Positions 1-6,922 of a stretch of DNA of 15,230 nt are shown one piece after another (within the stretch, counting starts at the first letter, position 1; every line of letters starts with the position of its first letter). The stretch is from Alphaproteobacteria bacterium (GTDB taxonomy: Bacteria; Pseudomonadota; Alphaproteobacteria; Puniceispirillales; Puniceispirillaceae). The DNA lies in the NCBI GenBank assembly GCA_011524805.1, contig WTJO01000269.1, forward strand, positions 1 to 15,230, written 5' to 3'. The position numbers and the translations under genes are program-made. The notes beneath the pieces were generated by a model. That model worked only from the letters and a program-made list of their open reading frames with translations, was not told the origin of the DNA and did no database searches.

Positions 1-316
1 GGCTATTACTGTGGCAGAAGATACGCTGGACAGCTTGCTGGCAAAGGCAAATATGCCCCGAAAAGCCGCTGTGGGCGGGGTGAACTGGCTGATGCTGCTT
101 GGCTATTTATGTGGCGGCTGGCTGATGGTGCGCGCCGCAGATACAGCCGCTTCTGGCGCAGAGTCATTTTCATCTGACTTCAGAGCTGCAAAATCAGTTA
201 CCGCACAGATTTATATCACCCATTGCCTGCCTCATGTCGGACGTCTGGCCTCAGCCATTACAGCTGAAGACGACCCTGTGCTGGCAATGCAGGCAGAATG
301 GCTTTACAGGCATTAA
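1..316 (+). CDS. Acyl-CoA dehydrogenase, C-terminal fragment (cut by window start)
   Basis: The frame is open from the first base, so this is the 3' end of a longer gene; the GTG at 11 is an internal valine codon rather than a start. About 104 codons are visible. The segment with GYLCGGWLMVRAAD, then FRAAKSVTAQIYITHCLPHVGRL, then a closing MQAEWL matches the helical C-terminal extension of bacterial FadE-like acyl-CoA dehydrogenases that carry an extra domain after the flavin domain. In that family the enzyme oxidises acyl-CoA to trans-2-enoyl-CoA in beta-oxidation and passes electrons to ETF; the catalytic glutamate and FAD-binding parts are off-window. A thiolase gene follows 28 nt downstream on the same strand, which supports a beta-oxidation operon. 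Family assignment rests on the C-terminal part only. Confidence 0.75.
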   Translation, partial: AITVAEDTLDSLLAKANMPRKAAVGGVNWLMLLGYLCGGWLMVRAADTAASGAESFSSDFRAAKSVTAQIYITHCLPHVGRLASAITAEDDPVLAMQAEWLYRH

Positions 317-344
317 TTCCCGTACACATTAGGAGCCACCTAAC

Positions 345-1526
345 ATGACACAAGATGTTTTTATTCTTTCGGCAACCCGCACAGCTATCGGGGCGTTCGG
401 GGGTAGTCTTAAACACCACACGCCCATTGATCTGGGGATTGAGGCTGGCAAGTCAGCGATTGCGCGCTCAGGGCTGGCAGCAGACCAGATAGACCATGCG
501 GTATTTGGCAATGTTATCCATACCGAACCGCGCGATATGTATCTCTCACGCTGTATTTCTATTGGTGCAGGGATGGCTGACAGGGCGCCGGCGCTAACCG
601 TAAACAGATTATGCGGCAGCGGGCTTCAGGCGGTGGTCTCTGCAACACAGATGCTGATGCTTGGTGATGGCGAGGCAGCGCTGGCAGGCGGTGCCGAAGT
701 GATGAGCAGAGGCGGTCATCTGGTGCCGGCAATGCGCTGGGGCGCACGGCTTGGCCATGCAGAGGTAACAGATATGATGCTGGGGGCATTGCATGATCCG
801 TTTGGCATTGGCCATATGGGCATAACTGCTGAAAATATCGCCTCGGATTACAGCATTTCCCGTGCAGAGATGGATGAATTTGCCCTTGCCAGCCAGACCC
901 GCGCGGCAACGGCGATTGAACAGGGATATTTTGACACGCAAATCACGCCTGTCATGGTTAAAGATCGCAAACAGACAATCGAGTTCAAAATAGATGAACA
1001 TCCCCGTGCAACAACAGCCGAAAAGCTGGCAGAATTGCGCCCTGCTTTTGATCCCGACGGGATGGTCACAGCAGGCAATTCATCTGGCATTAATGACGGC
1101 GCGGCGGCAGTGGTGCTGGCTACGGACAGTAAAGTTGAGAAAAGCGGACAGACGCCTTTGGCGCGGATTGTATCTTATGGGCTTGGCGGGGTGCCGGCGC
1201 GCATTATGGGAATGGGGCCTGTACCTGCCAGCCAGATGGCACTTGAACGTGCAGGGCTGAAGGTCTCCGATATTAGTGTTGTAGAAAGTAACGAAGCCTT
1301 TGCCGCACAGGCATGTGCTGTCAGCCAGCAGCTGGGTCTGGATAGCGAGATTGTCAATCCAAATGGCGGGGCGATTGCGCTTGGCCACCCTGTGGGGGCG
1401 ACAGGTGCCATTATTCTGACCAAACTGGTTTATGAACTTAAACGCAGAGGTGAGCGCTATGGGCTGGCCACGATGTGTATTGGTGGCGGACAGGGAATTG
1501 CCGTGATTGTTGATGCAGATATTTAA
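345..1526 (+). CDS. bktB: Beta-ketothiolase / acetyl-CoA C-acyltransferase, BktB type
   Basis: A 393-residue thiolase, the usual length for the family. It carries the nucleophilic Cys90 in VNRLCGSGLQ, His348 in NGGAIALGHPVGATGA and Cys378 in CIGGGQG, the three catalytic residues of the thiolase fold. The N-terminal region with VFGNVIHTEPRDMYLSR and the segment DMMLGALHDPF closely resemble Cupriavidus BktB, a broad-range beta-ketothiolase that also condenses propionyl-CoA with acetyl-CoA. Known family role: cleavage of 3-ketoacyl-CoA in beta-oxidation, or the reverse condensation that feeds polyhydroxyalkanoate synthesis. The start ATG has a good AGGAG at 331-335 with 9 nt spacing. It follows an acyl-CoA dehydrogenase and overlaps the next gene by 14 nt, so cotranscription is likely. 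With that upstream partner I infer a degradative role here, although the direction cannot be read from sequence. No phaB or phaC is in the window. Confidence 0.93.
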   Translation: MTQDVFILSATRTAIGAFGGSLKHHTPIDLGIEAGKSAIARSGLAADQIDHAVFGNVIHTEPRDMYLSRCISIGAGMADRAPALTVNRLCGSGLQAVVSATQMLMLGDGEAALAGGAEVMSRGGHLVPAMRWGARLGHAEVTDMMLGALHDPFGIGHMGITAENIASDYSISRAEMDEFALASQTRAATAIEQGYFDTQITPVMVKDRKQTIEFKIDEHPRATTAEKLAELRPAFDPDGMVTAGNSSGINDGAAAVVLATDSKVEKSGQTPLARIVSYGLGGVPARIMGMGPVPASQMALERAGLKVSDISVVESNEAFAAQACAVSQQLGLDSEIVNPNGGAIALGHPVGATGAIILTKLVYELKRRGERYGLATMCIGGGQGIAVIVDADI

Positions 1527-2082
1527 CAGATTAAGCACAGCTATTCTGATCTGCCTCTTGGTAATATCTGGCGGTGCCGGCCTCGGCACAGCACACGCAA
1601 ACACACTTAAACATGAACGTGAATCGATACATGCAAATATTGTGTTTATGCGCCATGCGCTTGCGCCGGGCTTTGGCGATCCTGCCCGCTTTGACATAAC
1701 AGACTGCAATAGCCAGCGAAATCTTGATGCGGCAGGACGCCGTCAGGCCAGACAGGCAGGGGCGGCATTGGCACGCTCTGGCATTGAGATTTACCAGATA
1801 TTGTCAAGCAGATGGTGTCGATGCACCGAAACAGCCGCATTGCTTGAATTGGGGGCATTTACCACCTTTGATGGGTTAAATTCATTCTATGGCGGACATG
1901 TAGACAGAGAAGAAACACTGTTCTTGCTCAGACAGAAACTTGACAGCATGGATGGCGCTCAAGTGGTACTGATGGTCACCCATCAGGTCGTGATAAGCGC
2001 AATTACAGGCATTTCGCCACCCTCAGGCGGGCTGGTATTCTATAACAGTAAAACACAGCAGTCAAAACAGGTTCGCTGGTGA
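1513..2082 (+). CDS. Exported histidine phosphatase family protein
   Basis: A 189-residue protein from the ATG at 1513; a TTG at 1507 would add two residues and has no advantage. Residues 1-29 look like a Sec signal peptide: short basic start, hydrophobic core ILICLLVIS, and a cleavage-like GTAHA. The mature part has the histidine phosphatase signature in altered form: FMRHA with Arg47-His48 (RHA instead of RHG), QRNLDAAGRRQA, the SSRWCRCTETA segment with Arg100, and the second histidine His157 in VTHQV. Members of this branch transfer phosphate through the first histidine; substrates are mostly unknown and I propose none. The gene overlaps the end of the thiolase by 14 nt, so translation may be coupled, although I see only a distant purine-rich stretch (near 1490) as ribosome site. 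Functional linkage to fatty-acid oxidation is not obvious. The protein should act in the periplasm. Confidence 0.85.
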   Translation: MQIFNRLSTAILICLLVISGGAGLGTAHANTLKHERESIHANIVFMRHALAPGFGDPARFDITDCNSQRNLDAAGRRQARQAGAALARSGIEIYQILSSRWCRCTETAALLELGAFTTFDGLNSFYGGHVDREETLFLLRQKLDSMDGAQVVLMVTHQVVISAITGISPPSGGLVFYNSKTQQSKQVRW

Positions 2083-2110
2083 AAAAAAAGGTCGCAGACG
2101 AACTGCGACC
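2082..2110 (-). terminator. Intrinsic terminator, strongest on the minus strand
   Basis: GGTCGCAG (2090-2097) pairs perfectly with CTGCGACC (2103-2110) over a 5-nt loop. On the minus strand the stem is followed by eight Ts (As at 2082-2089), an ideal Rho-independent terminator. On the plus strand only AAGTTT follows, so termination of the phosphatase transcript would be weak. The tail runs up to the phosphatase stop codon. Confidence 0.85.
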
Positions 2111-2157
2111 AAGTTTAGGGAGGAGACATCTTGAGAGACGAACTCACTAGATGTTAT
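2082..2157 (-). ncRNA. Candidate small RNA with anti-SD motif, MmgR/alpha-r8-like
   Basis: Read on the minus strand, this roughly 75-nt stretch ends in a strong intrinsic terminator (8-bp GC-rich stem plus eight Ts). Directly before the terminator stem it carries the unpaired-looking motif CTCCTCCCTAAACTTG, which is complementary to Shine-Dalgarno sequences. A short upstream TGAG/CTCA hairpin is possible near 2132-2147. This layout (small 5' hairpin, single-stranded CCUCCC motif, strong terminator, size near 77 nt) resembles the alphaproteobacterial trans-acting sRNA MmgR, which in Sinorhizobium affects polyhydroxybutyrate storage; the resemblance is from memory. No protein gene lies upstream on this strand that would need the terminator. 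A TATATA at about 2162-2167 could be the -10 element, but I find no convincing -35, so the 5' end is an estimate. Alternative: only a bidirectional terminator of the phosphatase gene. Confidence 0.5.
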
Positions 2158-2261
2158 GCGCTATATACGGTCATTTTTGGCTATTTGTTCACAAAAAGTA
2201 CATTTTTTTCAGATTGCACTCCAAACACCTATCTTGTCCCCAACCTCATCTAAGATGTCAT

Positions 2262-2308
2262 ATATCTGGCTGATATGTGATATATCATTGATATCATGCG
2301 CCAGATAT
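2262..2308. promoter_or_regulatory. Inverted-repeat cluster spanning the MFS start codon
   Basis: ATATCTGGC (2262-2270) and GCCAGATAT (2300-2308) form a perfect 9-bp inverted repeat with a 29-nt spacer. Inside it are the palindromes TGATATATCA (2278-2287) and TGATATCA (2289-2296). The MFS start ATG at 2296 sits inside the arrangement. It could be a set of operator sites for a repressor, or an mRNA hairpin that hides the start; which of the two is not decidable by eye. The rest of the gap, 2158-2261, is AT-rich with runs of T and holds no gene I can recognise. Confidence 0.45.
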
Positions 2309-3513
2309 CATCCAGAACACAGCAACATAGAGCCGTGCCTGTACATTCGCTCGGGATCAGCCAGATACTTGCCTATGGGCTGTTATTCTATGGATTTGCC
2401 CAGCTAAAACAGCCACTTGCCGCACAATTTCAGCTGTCTGAGCTGTATATTCTTACCGCGCTGAGCCTGACTGTGGGGGCGCAGGCCTGTCTTGCGCCTG
2501 TCTTTGGATATATCGCAGATAGATATTCTGCACTATCTGTCATGTGTTTTGGATTTTTTGCAGGCAGTGCCGGTTTAGGGTTGCTGGCAATTGGCGATTC
2601 TGTCTGGTTTTTGCTGGCCAGCTTCAGCTGTATCGGGCTGGGGATGGGATGTGCCACCTATGAGCTTGCCTTCAGTTCTGCTGTCCAGCTAGACGAGAAA
2701 CATGCGCGTATCAATATCTCCTATATTACCTTTTATGGTGCGGTAGCCAGCTCGATCACATGGCTGGTGACTGGCCCGTTACTGGTGCGGCTGGGGCTTG
2801 AAAATACGCTATGGCTGATGATGGGTGTGCTATGGCTGGCAGGCGCGCGGATGGGAGTGCTTGCCCGTATCTACACACCGACACACAGGCAGGCCTCAAA
2901 TGCATTTGCGCGGTTTCGATGGTCTGAACTGCACCTTTCCGAGAAAAAGGCAATGGGTCTGCTGGCCTTTGCTGGCGGATGCGAATATCTGGCCTTTAGC
3001 GCGGCGGCGATGATGTGGATAAGCTGGTTTGACAGCCTGTATCAGGATTTGGCAATAGCGGTAATTCTGGCCAGCATTTACGGGCCTTTCCAGCTATGTG
3101 GGCGGGTTGCCGAAATGTATATTGGCCGCCGGTTTGACGCTCGCCTTACGGGGGCGGTTGCCGCCAGTCTGGTGCCGCTTGCCATGATGCTTGCCTATAT
3201 CGAAAATATCTATATGTCTGCGCTGGCCATGGCGCTGTTTGGGATGGGGCACGGGGTGCTGACTGTTACGCTGGGATTTGTGACAAACCTGTATTTCAGA
3301 GCTGAAATCTATGGCCGTGCCAAGGGCTGGATTTCTCTGCCGCGCTCTCTTGGGCTGGCGATGGGGCCACTTACAGGCGGATTTATATTTGCCCAATTTG
3401 GAAACGGGTTCCTGATAATTGTAACAGGATGTTTTCTGCTGGCCTGTCTGTCTATCTGGGCACTGTTATTCCAGCCCCCGACCAACCAGATACATATCAA
3501 GCCTCAGGATTAA
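2296..3513 (+). CDS. MFS transporter
   Basis: A 405-residue, strongly hydrophobic protein with about twelve membrane segments, the standard size for the major facilitator superfamily. After the first two helices it has the family's motif-A-like loop in GYIADRYSALS. A mainly polar stretch near residues 195-215 (YTPTHRQASNAFARFRW) would be the central cytoplasmic loop between the two six-helix halves. The C-terminal half contains the GRAKGWISLPRSLGLAMGPL segment typical of the second-half repeat. MFS proteins move small solutes by uniport or ion coupling; nothing here tells the substrate. The start is uncertain: an in-frame TGA at 2278 limits the upstream side, no Shine-Dalgarno precedes the ATG at 2296, and a GTG at about 2335 is an alternative. 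The gene converges on the hydratase operon with only 18 nt between stop codons and no visible terminator. Confidence 0.85.
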   Translation: MRQISSRTQQHRAVPVHSLGISQILAYGLLFYGFAQLKQPLAAQFQLSELYILTALSLTVGAQACLAPVFGYIADRYSALSVMCFGFFAGSAGLGLLAIGDSVWFLLASFSCIGLGMGCATYELAFSSAVQLDEKHARINISYITFYGAVASSITWLVTGPLLVRLGLENTLWLMMGVLWLAGARMGVLARIYTPTHRQASNAFARFRWSELHLSEKKAMGLLAFAGGCEYLAFSAAAMMWISWFDSLYQDLAIAVILASIYGPFQLCGRVAEMYIGRRFDARLTGAVAASLVPLAMMLAYIENIYMSALAMALFGMGHGVLTVTLGFVTNLYFRAEIYGRAKGWISLPRSLGLAMGPLTGGFIFAQFGNGFLIIVTGCFLLACLSIWALLFQPPTNQIHIKPQD

Positions 3514-3531
3514 CACCTGATTACCGGCCTG

Positions 3532-4239
3532 CTAGCTGTTATCCGGTGTGTTAGAGGCATTGCCTATCAGCTCGTCCCGCCTGTCATCTGTCTCGCCAAA
3601 CCGTTTCAGACTGGGCGCCTTTGTGCCTTCATAAAGCTGTTCCAGATTTTTTGCTATTTTTTCATTTTCGCGCTCGAACAGACAATTTCCATCCATGTCC
3701 GAGGCCACGATAAACGGTCCCATATGATTGCATTTCAGCACCCACATCGCCTGTGCTATGCCAAGCTCTTCATGCCAGTGTACTGCCTCGACCGTCTCTA
3801 CGCCTCGACCCAGCAACGCGCCTGTGCCATAGCCCACAGTTGACAGATAAATCGCGCCATTCGGCACAAAATAGTCTTTATAATCCTGTGAAGACATGCC
3901 ACCTTTGCCGATAATCAGCTTTGCGCCTGAGCGTGCCATCCATTCAGGCAGCCATTTGGCAAAGCGGAACGAGGCGGTGGCGGTTACCGCACCAAGCGAA
4001 AAGCTGCCATCTGCATTTATGGTGGCGGCAGGCGAGCAATGAAAATTGGCAGCGCTTTGTTGCGGCAATTCCATCGGCACATTGGCATGCTGTTCAAGGG
4101 CGCGCATATATACCCCTTCGCGGGCGGTATAGATAAGCCCGTCAAGATAGACAATATCACCTAGCCTGAGCGCCTTTATATCTGCCTCGCTGGGTGTGGT
4201 GCTTAGGCTGATTTGTCGTGGTCCTGAGGAAGCGGCCAT
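3532..4239 (-). CDS. Class I fumarate hydratase-type hydro-lyase, beta subunit
   Basis: A 235-residue homologue of the C-terminal (beta) half of iron-sulfur fumarases, slightly longer than TtdB of tartrate dehydratase (about 200 residues). Recognisable parts: LGDIVYLDGLIYTAR at residues 26-40, the ARSGAKLIIGKGGMS strand with Lys112, and AIYLSTVGYGTGALLGRGVETVEAVHW. Arg40, Thr88, Arg92 and Lys112 fall where I place the substrate and catalytic residues of class I fumarases. The usual RDxAH after the TAR motif is REGVY here (Glu41, Tyr44), so this is a divergent branch. The start at 4239 overlaps the alpha gene by 37 nt and has AAGAGAGA about 8 nt before it. With the alpha subunit it would hydrate fumarate to L-malate or a related unsaturated dicarboxylate such as mesaconate. 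Tartrate dehydratase is an alternative, but the neighbouring Sdh-like genes favour a fumarate-type substrate. Last gene of the operon. Confidence 0.85.
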   Translation of the reverse strand: MAASSGPRQISLSTTPSEADIKALRLGDIVYLDGLIYTAREGVYMRALEQHANVPMELPQQSAANFHCSPAATINADGSFSLGAVTATASFRFAKWLPEWMARSGAKLIIGKGGMSSQDYKDYFVPNGAIYLSTVGYGTGALLGRGVETVEAVHWHEELGIAQAMWVLKCNHMGPFIVASDMDGNCLFERENEKIAKNLEQLYEGTKAPSLKRFGETDDRRDELIGNASNTPDNS

Positions 4240-5165
4240 TCAACAGTCTCTCTTCTTTGATAGGGGGTAAACCAGTCAGGGTCGGTCCGGTAGCTGATCT
4301 GGCCATCAGCTGTAATTCTGGCAACAGCGCGCCGTGAAGACAGACAAAAGGCATGAACAGACATCTGCATCCCGCCTGTATGGCAATATCCTGCCTCAAT
4401 ATGACAATCAATCACCATATGTTTGCCAACAAAGCCCATCGCGCCCATGCCGATATTGTTGCCAAGTATTTTCAGCTCGTCTTCAAGTTCGGCAATCTTT
4501 GGATCAGGGTTACGATCGCCTACCACCCTGAGACATGCCGCCCGTTTGCCAAGCACCATGCAGCTATCTTTTGAGCCGCCCAGCCCGATGCCGATAATGG
4601 CAGGCTGGCAGGCCAGCCCTCTCTTGCCAAAAGCGACCAGACTATCCAGATAAAACCGCTTAATCCCCTCAATCCCGTCAGAGGGGAACAGCATTCTGTA
4701 ATCTGTTCCGAACAGCCCACCCTTATGCACGGTAACAAGATCAATCCAGTCTCCTTCAGGCTCAAACCCGAATTCAATTTCGGGTGCGCCGATACCGACA
4801 TTATTATCATGATCTGTCCGCCACAGCGGGTGAACCCTGTTCGGGCGAAGCGGAATAGTTTTTGTAGCGGTTGCGGTGGCACGCCGCAGGGCTGTTTCAA
4901 GTGCCACAGGCCCGCCCTCAATCTGGGCGCTATTTCCCATTTTCACATACCAGCGCGGCACGCCTGTATCGCCGCACATAGCGCGCCTATCCTGTTTGGC
5001 GGCTTCATAATTATCCAGCATTGCCTGAAGCACAAAGGCAGATAACTCGCCATCTTCTGTGGCGGCGGCGGCCTTTAGCCCTGTCAGATAATCATCCGGT
5101 ATCTCGATGGCCGCCTTGGCCATCAGCGTTTCGGCTGTCTGTTCAATCAGGGCAGATGAAATCAT
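4203..5165 (-). CDS. Class I fumarate hydratase-type hydro-lyase, alpha subunit
   Basis: A 320-residue homologue of the N-terminal (alpha) half of [4Fe-4S] fumarases and of TtdA. Three cysteines expected to hold the catalytic cluster are present: Cys64 in MCGDTGVP, Cys202 in GLGGSKDSCMVLGKRA and Cys261 in IEAGYCHTGGMQMS. GNNIGMGAMGFVGKH (236-249) is also characteristic. The fourth iron of such clusters is left free to bind substrate, which makes the enzyme oxygen-sensitive; that is family knowledge. It overlaps the flavoprotein gene by ATGA (4 nt) and the beta gene by 37 nt, so all three are very likely translated in a coupled way. In a two-subunit enzyme the alpha part carries the cluster and the beta part completes the active site. 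Substrate may be fumarate, mesaconate or tartrate; operon context supports the product of the flavoprotein upstream. Confidence 0.9.
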   Translation of the reverse strand: MISSALIEQTAETLMAKAAIEIPDDYLTGLKAAAATEDGELSAFVLQAMLDNYEAAKQDRRAMCGDTGVPRWYVKMGNSAQIEGGPVALETALRRATATATKTIPLRPNRVHPLWRTDHDNNVGIGAPEIEFGFEPEGDWIDLVTVHKGGLFGTDYRMLFPSDGIEGIKRFYLDSLVAFGKRGLACQPAIIGIGLGGSKDSCMVLGKRAACLRVVGDRNPDPKIAELEDELKILGNNIGMGAMGFVGKHMVIDCHIEAGYCHTGGMQMSVHAFCLSSRRAVARITADGQISYRTDPDWFTPYQRRETVEWPLPQDHDKSA

Positions 5166-6922
5166 TGTGCGGCTACAAGCGTTTCGGGCTCGTCCTCAGA
5201 TAAGATGGTGTGACCGGGGCTGACAATATTAAACTCGACATCCTGTCTTGTTACAGATAGCCCCTCAGATGACAGGCGTGCAACTGTGAAATATGAGCTG
5301 TCCAGAGAGCCGGTCTCGGCAAAATCCTGTCTGAAATGTGCGCCGCGGGAATTTTCGCGCGCCAGTGCTGCCTTACCGATCACCATGGTGGTATCGATCA
5401 GTGACCGTAAATTCAGCCAGTCATGCCAGCCAAGATGAAAGGCGCGTTCACCATCTGCAACGCCAATATCTGCCATCTGTTCCGATAATTCAGAGACCCG
5501 CTCAAGCCCGCGCTCAAGCGAGGATTTATCCCTGATAACGCCAATATCTTCCCATGCAATATCCTGCAGTTGCTGGCGCAGGGGCTGAAGCGGTGCCGCA
5601 CTCTGGCGAAATGGCTGGCAGGCACGGTCTATCTCTTCTGAAAGCACAGTTTCATCAGCAGGGCGGTGGCTGTTCATGCTGGCAATATCGGCTGCCATTA
5701 CCTCGCCGGCAATGCCGCCAAAGACAGTTGAATTGGCCACCCCGTTGCCGCCAAGCCGGTTAGCGCCATGCGCCCCGCCAGCATCTTCACCTGCCGCATA
5801 TAGCCCTTCTATCTCTGTGCGCGTATCCACATCAACAATTACACCCCCCATTAGATAATGGGCAGTAGGGACAATTTCTACCTGCCCTGCCGCCAGATCA
5901 AATCCGCAATCTGCGCATCTTTTGACCATGCCCTTGAATTTTTCTGCAACAAAATCAGGTCCCAGATGCGCCATCGAGATAAACATGCCTGCCTCGTCAG
6001 GGCTGTTGGTTTTCGACATTTCGGCATAGATGGCGCGGCTGACAATATCGCGTGTTGCCCGCTCGCCTTTGTCATCATAATCGAACATGAACCGTCTTCC
6101 AGCCCTGTCCAGAAGATGCCCGCCTGCCCCTCTCAGCCCTTCTTCCAGCACGGTGCCTGTCATCCTTGTATGGGCTCCGGCCAGCAGGCCTGTGGGGTGG
6201 AATTGTACCATTTCCATATCGCGTAATCCCAGCCCCATCCTGAGTGCCATAGCCAGACCGTCCATTGATTTATCGCCTGAGGGGGTGTGATATTTATACA
6301 TGGTCGGCCCGCCACCTGTTGCCATTAATACGGCCTTGGCACGGACAAAGCGGAAACGGCCTGTGCGCATATCTATGAACAGCACGCCCGAGACAGAACG
6401 GCCATCTTTTCCGGGGATAAAAGCTATCGCGCGATGTTCCTGTAATTTTTCGACAGGCTGGGCAAGCACCTGTTCCATCAGTCTGCTGATGATCTCGATG
6501 CCTGTTAAATCGCCCTTATGCACTGTTCTGTCTGCTGTCTGGCCGGCAAAGGCTTTCTGGTGAATAGTGCCATCGGGATTGCGGTCAAAAAAACAGCCAA
6601 TTTCATTTTCCAGCTCGTGAATACGCTCTACTGCGGTTTTGCATAACCGCCATGCCATATCCTGATTAGGCAGCCATTTGCCGCCTTCGATTGTATCCAT
6701 GAAATGCCGCTCGACCGTATCACCGCCGCCAAGCGCAACATTATATCCGCCCTGCACCATTCTGGTACAGCCTGACTTGCCGATAAGCCCTTTTACCGCA
6801 ATGGTGATGCGGGTATGCTCATTGGCATTCTGCAAGGCATGCAGGGCAGCAAATAACCCTGCACCGCCACTGCCCAGAATCAGAATATCCGTATCATGTC
6901 TGTCTATATCATCTGTCATCAT
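5162..6922 (-). CDS. Succinate dehydrogenase/fumarate reductase-like flavoprotein lacking the covalent-FAD histidine
   Basis: 586 residues, the usual size of SdhA/FrdA. The N-terminal Rossmann motif is ILILGSGGAGLFAALHA (13-29). The dicarboxylate site is largely present: His242 in FHPTG, Arg264 in EEGLRGAGG, Arg291 in TRDIVSRAI (the proton-shuttle arginine), His355 in TAHYLMGG and Arg389 in HGANRLGGN. Two deviations stand out. The histidine that binds FAD covalently in SdhA and FrdA (SHT..AQGG) is Cys52 here (SGCTRMVQGG), so FAD should be non-covalent, and the TEG motif reads EEG (Glu260). In E. coli FrdA, loss of this histidine removes succinate oxidation while fumarate reduction is kept; that is known for FrdA and only suggestive here. 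It starts directly after the stop of the SdhC-like gene, with AGGAC just upstream, and a second ATG lies one codon later. It runs into fumarase alpha by 4 nt. L-aspartate oxidase is less likely given the linked Fe-S and anchor genes. Confidence 0.92.
   Translation of the reverse strand: MMTDDIDRHDTDILILGSGGAGLFAALHALQNANEHTRITIAVKGLIGKSGCTRMVQGGYNVALGGGDTVERHFMDTIEGGKWLPNQDMAWRLCKTAVERIHELENEIGCFFDRNPDGTIHQKAFAGQTADRTVHKGDLTGIEIISRLMEQVLAQPVEKLQEHRAIAFIPGKDGRSVSGVLFIDMRTGRFRFVRAKAVLMATGGGPTMYKYHTPSGDKSMDGLAMALRMGLGLRDMEMVQFHPTGLLAGAHTRMTGTVLEEGLRGAGGHLLDRAGRRFMFDYDDKGERATRDIVSRAIYAEMSKTNSPDEAGMFISMAHLGPDFVAEKFKGMVKRCADCGFDLAAGQVEIVPTAHYLMGGVIVDVDTRTEIEGLYAAGEDAGGAHGANRLGGNGVANSTVFGGIAGEVMAADIASMNSHRPADETVLSEEIDRACQPFRQSAAPLQPLRQQLQDIAWEDIGVIRDKSSLERGLERVSELSEQMADIGVADGERAFHLGWHDWLNLRSLIDTTMVIGKAALARENSRGAHFRQDFAETGSLDSSYFTVARLSSEGLSVTRQDVEFNIVSPGHTILSEDEPETLVAAQ

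Noticed and set aside
11..316. A complete 101-codon gene starting at GTG 11
   Set aside because: The frame stays open to the window edge and the protein matches the C-terminal part of acyl-CoA dehydrogenases, so the GTG is internal.
1080..1709. A 209-codon minus-strand open frame across the end of the thiolase
   Set aside because: It lies antisense to two well-supported genes, has a composition rich in Cys, His and Arg typical of shadow frames, and matches no family I know.
2156..2407. An 83-codon plus-strand frame upstream of and overlapping the MFS gene
   Set aside because: It has no ribosome site, has a low-complexity composition, and overlaps the transporter start out of frame.
3532..5165. 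Assignment of the two hydratase subunits as L-tartrate dehydratase TtdA/TtdB
   Set aside because: The families are related, but no tartrate transporter or regulator is present and the genes continue an Sdh-like operon. I kept the broader fumarase-type name.
5162..6922. L-aspartate oxidase (NadB) as the identity of the flavoprotein
   Set aside because: NadB is also non-covalent for FAD, but linkage to an SdhB-like subunit and two heme-b-type anchors argues for a membrane Sdh/Frd-like complex.
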